Shown here: in pieces, positions 57,384 to 64,000 of the stretch | Layout of the letters: every line of letters starts with the position of its first letter | Numbering within the stretch: position 1 is the stretch's first letter | Assembly (NCBI GenBank): GCA_030490835.1 | Contig: CM059971.1 | Span: 100,878,095 to 100,942,094 of the forward strand | Length of the DNA: 64,000 nucleotides | From: Annona cherimola | Lineage: Eukaryota; Streptophyta; Magnoliopsida; Magnoliales; Annonaceae | Reading direction: 5' to 3' | Program-made: the position numbers and the translations under genes | The notes under the pieces: model-generated | Seen by the model: only the letters and a program-made list of their open reading frames with translations | Databases searched by the model: none | What the model was told of the DNA's origin: nothing

Positions 57384-59378
57384 TCAGTCCTCTTCACCTT
57401 CTGCAAATGCTGCATATAGTTGAGACTTATACTCCTCATCCTGCATTTGCCACGTTAGCAACCTCAATATTGAATATATTGTTTCCCCACCAGGATGCAG
57501 TATATCACTGGCCTTGAAAAAAAGGAGCTGATTCTTGATCTCAATCCAGCTGCATCCAATAGCCTTCTTCACACCTCTCTCTTTCATGGCCTTTGTTACC
57601 CGAGCCATGTTGTCCCACTCACCTCTCAATGCATACATCCGAGCCAACACCAAATAAGGAAGGGAGGCGTGTGGTTCCAATTCCATTACTCTTTCGGCAA
57701 CTTTTTCGGCACCTTTCATTTCTCCATGAATCACACAGGTCCCAAGGAGCACCCCCCAGATTGAAGCAGTAGGCACATGGGCAATAGCTTCTATCATCTC
57801 AACTGCCTCCGCAACCTTTCCAACTTGAGCCAACATGTCCACCACACAAGAATAATGCTCAACTCCAGGGGCAACTCTATATTTCTCCTCCATGAATGAA
57901 AATATACTTAACCCTTCATCAACCAAACCTCCACAACTGCATGCTAGTAGAATTCCAGCTAGGGTTATCGTATCAGGTGGAGGGCCCCGCTCACATAGTT
58001 CTGTAAAGATTTGCAAAGCCTCTACTCCTCGTCCATTTCGGGCAAAGCCCATGATCATAGTGTTCCACGAGACTAAATCTTTTATCAACATTTCAGAGAA
58101 GATTTTCATGGCAGCATCAACAAAACCATACTTCGTATACATGTCCACAAGAGAAGTAGCAACGACAGTATCAGATTCCGAACCATATTTAACAACTAAA
58201 GAATGGATTTGAGTACCTTCGACTGGTGGAACTAGACAAGAGGCAAAATTCAGAATGTTCGCAAAGGTATACTCTGTTGGTGAGATATTCATCCTCAAGG
58301 TTAGCACAAAAAGGTCCAGAGCATCTTCAGCAACACGATGTCTCAAGTAAGCAGCAATCATTGAATCACGAAGTGCTGAATCCCATAAAGGAATTTCTTC
58401 AAGGAGCTGAACCGAATCCCTTAATCTGTCGCATTTGGAAAACATGTCAATAGCAGCACTTGAAACTACTGAATTTGAGAGGAATCCCAACCTGATGCAC
58501 TGAGCAAAACTTTTCTTACCATTTTCCAAATCCTGCAAGTTAGCACAAACAGTAAGAATTGTCGACAGAGTAAACATATCAGGCAGAAATCCAGCAGCCC
58601 TCATCAGATCAAAATGCTCCAATGCCAAAGCCCAATGACCAGATTTTTCGAAAGCTGAAAGCATGGAGTTCCAAGAAATAACATCTCTGTCACTGATCAA
58701 AGAGAACAAGCAGAAAGCATAGTCAACAAGCCCAAGTCTCCCATACATGCCAATTACAGAGTTGCTGAGAACAACATTAGACAGGTTCAAACCGCTCCTA
58801 ATTATGTTCCCATGAATTTGCTTCCCATGAGCGATGGAGTCAGCATAAGAGACAACAATCGAGAAAGTGAATTCACTGGGTCTCATCCCAGACGTCTGCA
58901 TCTCCCAGAGAACTGCAAAAGCTCGTCCTGGAAACCCATTCAACATGTATCCAGAAATCATAGAATTCCAGCTCACGACATCCCGCATGGGCATTTCACC
59001 AAATACATGTAGGGCACCATCGACACAGCCAATTCGAATATACCCCATCATCAGAATGTTCCCAGAAAAGCAGTTCTTTTGGGGCATGTCATGGAATGTT
59101 TGGTAGGAATTTCTCATGTCACCGAGGTGGGAATAGAGTTGGACGAGACGATTCGCCAGAAAGGTATTGAAATGGAATCCAATCTTGATCAAACTGGAGT
59201 GAATAGATGCAGCGAGGGTGAGAGATTTCAAAGAGAAGCAGCGAGTTATGAGATTGGAATAGAAAGAAATGGAACGGCTCCTATTGGAGAATGGCCTCCG
59301 CAAGATATGAACAAAGTTAAGAACGTGAGGGAATTTTCTCTTTCTGAAGGCTGTGGTCTTCAGACCACAAACAATCAT
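57384..59378 (-). CDS. Pentatricopeptide-repeat protein, At1g43980-like, PLS class
   Basis: A single uninterrupted frame of 664 aa from the ATG at 59378. The frame extends further upstream but only to a GTG, so the ATG giving MIVCGLKTTAFRKRKFPH is preferred; this basic N-terminus suits an organelle, probably mitochondrial, targeting sequence. Tandem PPR units fill the protein, with typical phrases FLANRLVQLYSHLGDM, DVVSWNSMISGYMLNG, SNSVIGMYGRLGLVDYAF, TSLVDMYTKYGFVDAAM, DLVSWNTMIMGFARNGRG and HYSCVVDMLAQVGKVAEA. It ends with an E-type extension (GCSWIEIKNQLLFF) and no DYW domain. PPR proteins bind organelle RNA in a sequence-specific way and act in editing, splicing or stability; the RNA target cannot be read from sequence. 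Lack of introns is usual for the family. The neighbouring open frame at 56707-57036 on the same strand may be 3' UTR and is not called. Confidence 0.92.
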   Translation of the reverse strand: MIVCGLKTTAFRKRKFPHVLNFVHILRRPFSNRSRSISFYSNLITRCFSLKSLTLAASIHSSLIKIGFHFNTFLANRLVQLYSHLGDMRNSYQTFHDMPQKNCFSGNILMMGYIRIGCVDGALHVFGEMPMRDVVSWNSMISGYMLNGFPGRAFAVLWEMQTSGMRPSEFTFSIVVSYADSIAHGKQIHGNIIRSGLNLSNVVLSNSVIGMYGRLGLVDYAFCLFSLISDRDVISWNSMLSAFEKSGHWALALEHFDLMRAAGFLPDMFTLSTILTVCANLQDLENGKKSFAQCIRLGFLSNSVVSSAAIDMFSKCDRLRDSVQLLEEIPLWDSALRDSMIAAYLRHRVAEDALDLFVLTLRMNISPTEYTFANILNFASCLVPPVEGTQIHSLVVKYGSESDTVVATSLVDMYTKYGFVDAAMKIFSEMLIKDLVSWNTMIMGFARNGRGVEALQIFTELCERGPPPDTITLAGILLACSCGGLVDEGLSIFSFMEEKYRVAPGVEHYSCVVDMLAQVGKVAEAVEMIEAIAHVPTASIWGVLLGTCVIHGEMKGAEKVAERVMELEPHASLPYLVLARMYALRGEWDNMARVTKAMKERGVKKAIGCSWIEIKNQLLFFKASDILHPGGETIYSILRLLTWQMQDEEYKSQLYAAFAEGEED

Positions 59379-60180
59379 GAGAGAGCAGAACTTATATCTT
59401 CGGCTTTCATCTTCTCCAGCTGTGCTGAAAGATTTTGGCTTTGGCACACATCACATGTCTCAGAAAAAAATCCTCAATCATGCATTCACTCTCCGGTTGG
59501 TGTAGAACAGAATCAAAATTTTAAAAATTATGATAAAGAAAAATAAGGTAACGTCAACATTTGAGTGCGGGCGCAAGAAGCCTCCTAATCATCAAACTCA
59601 ACTTCACCTCAGCTTTAACCTTAACAACGTTTGTGAAACTTAAATCATAACCTAACCCTTTAAAACTTAATTCTAGTTTTATATGAAAATTTTTAATTCT
59701 AACTTTATATGAAAAACTTAAACCATAATCCTATTTGTAAAAATCAAGATCAAGTTAGAAATAGGTTGACAAATTTTCTTTTGATTCGAGAGTGACAAGT
59801 TTAAATTTTTACATAAATATATAATAACGAAAAAACGATGTAATAAGTATTAATATTAATGCATAGTCTAACAATATTTTTAAAAACAGTAATATATAAT
59901 ATGCTTCTAGAGGATCCTCCAAAACAAGATAAAAGAAGAAAATTAATGAATGTAGAAGTAAATAATGTAAATATAAAAATAGATGTAAGTGAAAATAATA
60001 TAATTTCAACGTGACAAACATGTATTCAAATATAAATATAAGTAATATGCATTACATAAATACAAAAAAAAATATTGTTAAGGTATTCTTTTATGATTTC
60101 AAAAATTATACATATCATAAATCTTTATACATTATATTTTTTAAGAAATTTTGGTAGTTATATATGGAAACCAATCCTAT

Positions 60181-60560
60181 GCACCCGGGTGCACTTCGCT
60201 TCGGTGCACTTAGGTGCAAATTTTCATTCTTTATATATATTTTGAGAAATTTTTTATGCAATTGTTAATCTATGTATATTCAACATGTGTATCAATTTTT
60301 AATCATATTTGGAGATTTTTAGATATTTATTTTGTATTTTTAAAAAATCAGCAGCATTTTTAGTAATTCAAATTTACTAAAATGCCACTAATTTTTAAAA
60401 ATCCAAAATAAATATCTAAAAATCTGCAAAAATGTTAAAAATTAATATACATGTTAAATACACCTAGATTAACAGTTGTGTAAAAAAATTTTCAAAAAAT
60501 AATATTAAAAAATCGATATTTACATTCGGGTGCACTGAAGCTAAGTGTACTTGGGTGTAT
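60181..60560. mobile_element. Hairpin MITE with GTGCACTT-rich ends
   Basis: The left end GTGCACTTCGCTTCGGTGCAC faces the inverted right end, which reads GTACACTTAGCTTCAGTGCAC; both are followed by arms of about 150 nt meeting near 60370 (TTACTAAAATGCCAC). The arms carry the family phrase TACACCTAGATTAACAGTTG. The whole element is about 380 bp. Confidence 0.75.
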
Positions 60561-60844
60561 ATGGTCAGAATCCAATATATATTCACTCATATTTTTTACA
60601 AGATGTAGGTTTCCACGTTATTTTTGTTTGCACGAGAAAACAAGATATGCTAACACATGGTAAAGAGTTTAGATTTTAAAAAAGTACTTTTTAAAATTAA
60701 AAATCAAGAATAAGCATGAAATCTTCATGCTCGTCATAAATATTGAATCATTACCTTAACTATAATGTATAATTATTTAGAACATATGGATTTGGAAAGT
60801 CAAGAAGAAATTTCTAGAAAAGTAATGGATGTTTGCTAATTTGA

Positions 60845-61125
60845 GGGGGTGTTTGGCAATAACGAAAAGTTTTTACCTAAAATTTTTCAATCTAAAACTT
60901 TTCATTCTCTACAACTCTTCTATTTTTTAATTATTTTTTTACATCTTCCTATACAAACCACCCTACTTTTCAATCATTTCTACACAATTACCTACACAAC
61001 TAACCTATCTATTTTAACTTTATCATCTTTACTCCTCATCATTACCTCTATCATATCACATCATTTGACAACTTTTATTCTTCAAAACTTTTCACCAAAA
61101 ATTTTATTCATTCCCAAACACACCC
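60845..61125 (-). mobile_element. MITE family A, inverted
   Basis: The clearest copy: GGGGGTGTTTGGCAATAACG at one end and CATTCCCAAACACACCC at the other, with all family blocks in reverse order (AAAACTTTTCATTCTCTAC, ACCACCCTACTTTTCAATC, ACTTTATCATCTTTACTCC, ATCATATCACATCATTTGAC). TGA appears outside both ends, a possible 3-bp target duplication. Confidence 0.85.
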
Positions 61126-61450
61126 TGAATTTTGTGGGAATTGTGGAATGATGCGGAAGTGGAAAATTGAATATTTTAAAAATTACGTGACTAATATAAA
61201 ACAATATTCAAAAATTGTGTGATTAATATGAAATGATAAGGGTAAATTTGAAATAAATTGATTTGTTGAATTTTAATTGATAGGAAAAATAATTAGAACA
61301 TAAGAATAAAAGTGGAAAATTATGATTATTAATTGATTAATGATGAACATCGAAAACTGTGCTCTCATGCCCACATATCCCACGCATGTTACCACTTACC
61401 ACACATGCCCTGAAAAGTCATTCATCAGTGGGGACTTTATTCGGGCGACA

Positions 61451-61493
61451 AAGTCTATTTTCTATTTTTTTTTTTTTAAATGCCTATTTTTCC
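61451..61493 (-). mobile_element. Possible poly(A) micro-insertion
   Basis: GTCTATTTTCT and GCCTATTTTTCCT flank a T-tract plus AAAT. The duplication is imperfect (one mismatch and one indel), so this member is tentative. Confidence 0.35.
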
Positions 61494-61527
61494 TAAGGAG
61501 TGTAAATGGGTCCAGGTTCCCACATCC

Positions 61528-61581
61528 AAAATAAAGTTGGCTAAACATCAAAAAAAAAAAAAAAATTAAAATAAAGATGGC
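61528..61581 (+). mobile_element. Poly(A) micro-insertion with 14-bp duplication
   Basis: AAAATAAAGTTGGC (61528-61541) and AAAATAAAGATGGC (61568-61581) differ at one base and flank TAAACATC, an A-tract and TT. The head ends in CATC like those at 6020 and 45949. Confidence 0.8.
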
Positions 61582-62167
61582 GAACTTACAATTAGTCAAT
61601 TATACAAAATCACAGCATGTATTCTAGAAAGACCACAAGATAAGACTTTTAGGTACCTTTGAACGATACCAATCAAGGCAAATAGCCCAATTCAGAGAGG
61701 ATGGGCCTGTAGTTGCAAGATAGGAGCCTCCCATTTAGTCAGATGTTGAACTTAGGCCAGAGCCTGCCAAAAAAATAAAAATAAAAAGGGCTTTTCCATT
61801 ACAAGCTCCGATTTAATTTCATTGACTTTGCCTTTCAGCTCTTCTGAAAAATTATGTAGTTCTATAATCTCGTTATCATCATTCATTAGTGGTCCTTAAT
61901 CATATTTTTTGTTCTTGGTACAAATATCCACGGTACGTATGCTCGTCTAAGTGTTTGACCAAAAAAAAAAAAAAATTGGGGAGAATTTGAATCAGAGAAC
62001 ATATATAAAATGGTATTGTCTCAGGCCAAAAATGTGTTGGACCATGACAAGCTTGAGTTATACGTTTTGGTTCAAATCTTGTTCGTGTGACCCGTCTCTC
62101 GAAATTAAATTGTGTAATGTTTCAATGTATCACGATGTATTCAAATTTCAATATATTAACATGCAAA

Positions 62168-62450
62168 TTTTCATTTAAAATTTTTTTTTTGAATTTTTTT
62201 TTATAAAACTATTGATTTAAGTGTATTTAATCTATACACCAAACTTTACCATTTTTTGAAATGCGTATATGTATTTTTTTAATTTTTTTAAAACGGATGA
62301 GGTTTTAGTCATTTTCAAAGACCCTTATTTTAAAAAATTAAAAAATATATATTTATATATCTTCAAAAATAATACAAATTTAAGACACATATACTTAGAT
62401 TAACAATTTTATAAAAAAAATTCAAAAAATATTTTTAAAATATAGTTTTG
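62168..62450. mobile_element. Hairpin MITE of the TACACCTAGATTAAC family
   Basis: The left arm (TAAAACTATTGATTTAAGTG, CACCAAACTTTACCATTTTT) pairs with the right arm (CAAAAATAATACAAATTTAA, ACTTAGATTAACAATTTTAT) around about 62310. Confidence 0.65.
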
Positions 62451-64000
62451 CACCCCTAATACATTGTCTGGATGCATTTACTCTTCAAAGTTTCATGTTT
62501 TGAGGTATAGATATCTGTAGACTGGCCGTAAACAATAAAAATCTCAAAATCATTGCCGTCCAGTTTTTGTGTCTGCACTGCAAAGCATTTGTACTCAACA
62601 TTGGACAGATTACAGATCCAACATCCAAGTCATGTTGTTTGGCTAAACGACGGCTGGCAAAAATTGCAGAAAATCCAAACTCGTTAAAAGGGAGTCGCTA
62701 TCTCAGACTCAGTGATCCAAGAACATTTGTACGCCCACATTAATACGTCAGAGAATGATTATGGGAGCAGGTAAGATTTAAATGAGGCTCACTATGGTTT
62801 AACATTCCAGCAGACGACTTTTTTTTGGGGACTTTGGTAATATTTGTACGGAGTAATAGAATATTTTTTTTATTGAGATATTTTCTATTACGTATCAGTA
62901 TATCTTCCAATGAAATTTTAAAACAATTCTTACCATATTCAAATAGAAAGACTACAAACTTTTAAAATATTAATGAAGAAGACCAGAATTTCTCAAAAAT
63001 TAAAACCTGCATATAAGCAAGGTAATAAAACACCCGCACAACGGGCGGAAGGAATTGAAGCATGGCTAACTCATTTTTAGGTGTCATGACTTACCACGAC
63101 TCCTCTCATGAGGAATATAATATCTCGACAACATGCAATAGAAGGCTTTTGAATATTTTTTTTAAAGTCGTGCCACATAATTTGGACGATTACACCCGAA
63201 GAAAGTGTACCTCAAAAATAAGATAACAATGTTATTATCTCCGCTCAATCTAGACATCCCATACGACATTATACATACTGATCTAGGTTTCTTGGGCATC
63301 CATGTGAGAACGAAAGCTTTTAAATTTTGATATCTGCATGACTGTGCCAAAGAGATATTTTAACGACTTTATTTTCAGAGATGTCCAAGGTAGCCGCTTC
63401 TAATGAATGCTATTAATGGAGTTAATAAGGAATTATTTCACTTGGGCAATAGAATAAGAGATGAATAGCTCTTTGGGTAGAGATTATTATATACAAGAAA
63501 ATTGAACTAATAAGAGTAAAAAAAAAAAAAAAGATTGAAAGTAATATTAGTAAAAGAAAAGGATGAGGATATTTTCAAGAAATGTTAGAGTTAATAATGA
63601 AAAATGTAGATTTAACCAGGGAAAACTAGAAGTGATTCCAAGTACTTGAGTATTTTGTCAACCTCTTTTTTCATTTTTCACTCTTAATCACGAGTCGTGC
63701 TAGGAAATTTGTGAACCGGTCTCTGTAGTTAACTTAACTGGCGCTTTTATCTCCTCAAGTATGCTATTTAGAGCAAAAAACTCGAAATTTCAATATTCTA
63801 TAATTTAATAAGAACCAAAAAAAATTTCGAATAAAAAATGTGTAACATATGTATTAGAATGTAACAATACTTTATAAAATCATCTATATAAATAAAAGTG
63901 ATATTTTAGACAATTTAATGTTTAAAATACAATTTTACAATTATATATTTAGTGTCAAATTATATTCTTATGCTGGTGTTAAAAATCTGAGACGGGTCTT
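62451..64000. other. AT-rich intergenic end of the window
   Basis: No gene is supported. The last 200 bp (63800-64000) carry a partial copy of the AT-rich foldback family (ATGTAACAATACTTTATAAA, TGATATTTTAGACAATTTAA) that probably continues past the edge. Confidence 0.4.

Noticed and set aside
59379..59447. Longer PPR protein starting at 59447
   Set aside because: That start codon is GTG and is preceded by an in-frame stop; the first ATG is at 59378.
1..64000. CRISPR array or bacterial operon
   Set aside because: No regularly spaced short repeats, and gene structure is clearly eukaryotic.

Overview
This is nuclear DNA of a flowering plant. It is AT-rich, most of its genes are cut by GT-AG introns, and every recognised protein belongs to a plant family. 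Several short inverted-repeat elements, tRNA-derived SINEs and a Mutator-type element lie between and inside the genes. The sequence alone does not fix the species; nothing looks grass-like, and I leave the lineage open.

Five protein-coding genes can be reconstructed, all on the minus strand. (1) 2280-9062: a cytoplasmic receptor-like kinase with an N-terminal USP-like domain, ten coding exons, 591 aa. (2) 21497-22639: a NAC transcription factor of the XND1/NAC104 type, three exons, 193 aa. (3) 40392-42263, with a 5' UTR exon near 45448-45540: an endosulfine (ENSA/ARPP19-like) protein, six coding exons, 137 aa. (4) 48838-54190: a histone deacetylase of the HDA14 type, nine coding exons, 439 aa. 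(5) 57384-59378: an intron-less pentatricopeptide-repeat protein resembling At1g43980, 664 aa. All splice phases were checked codon by codon and each model stays open end to end. The genes do unrelated jobs (signalling, xylem cell fate, PP2A regulation, deacetylation, organelle RNA processing) and show no operon-like logic.

The rest is mobile-element country. A 2.56-kb Mutator-like element (10655-13216) has long terminal inverted repeats and a perfect 9-bp target duplication. It carries a frame-broken piece of a TIR-domain TNP/XTNX gene, and it sits inside an older MITE. About half a dozen MITEs with GGGTGTGTTTGG-type ends, a family of AT-rich hairpin (foldback) MITEs, several MULE-like long-TIR elements, a hAT-like element, two SINEs with target duplications and an RTE LINE remnant fill the gene-poor stretches, above all 23-37 kb.

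The most unusual signal is a set of at least eight very short insertions, 22-50 nt, scattered from 1.1 kb to 61.6 kb. Each is little more than a poly(A) tract with a 3-9 nt head, often ending in ATC, and each is flanked by a 9-16 bp direct duplication. They look like minimal retroposition events, the product of target-primed reverse transcription of almost nothing but a tail. A second notable signal is that the kinase gene's last exon is present in three tandem, diverged copies.
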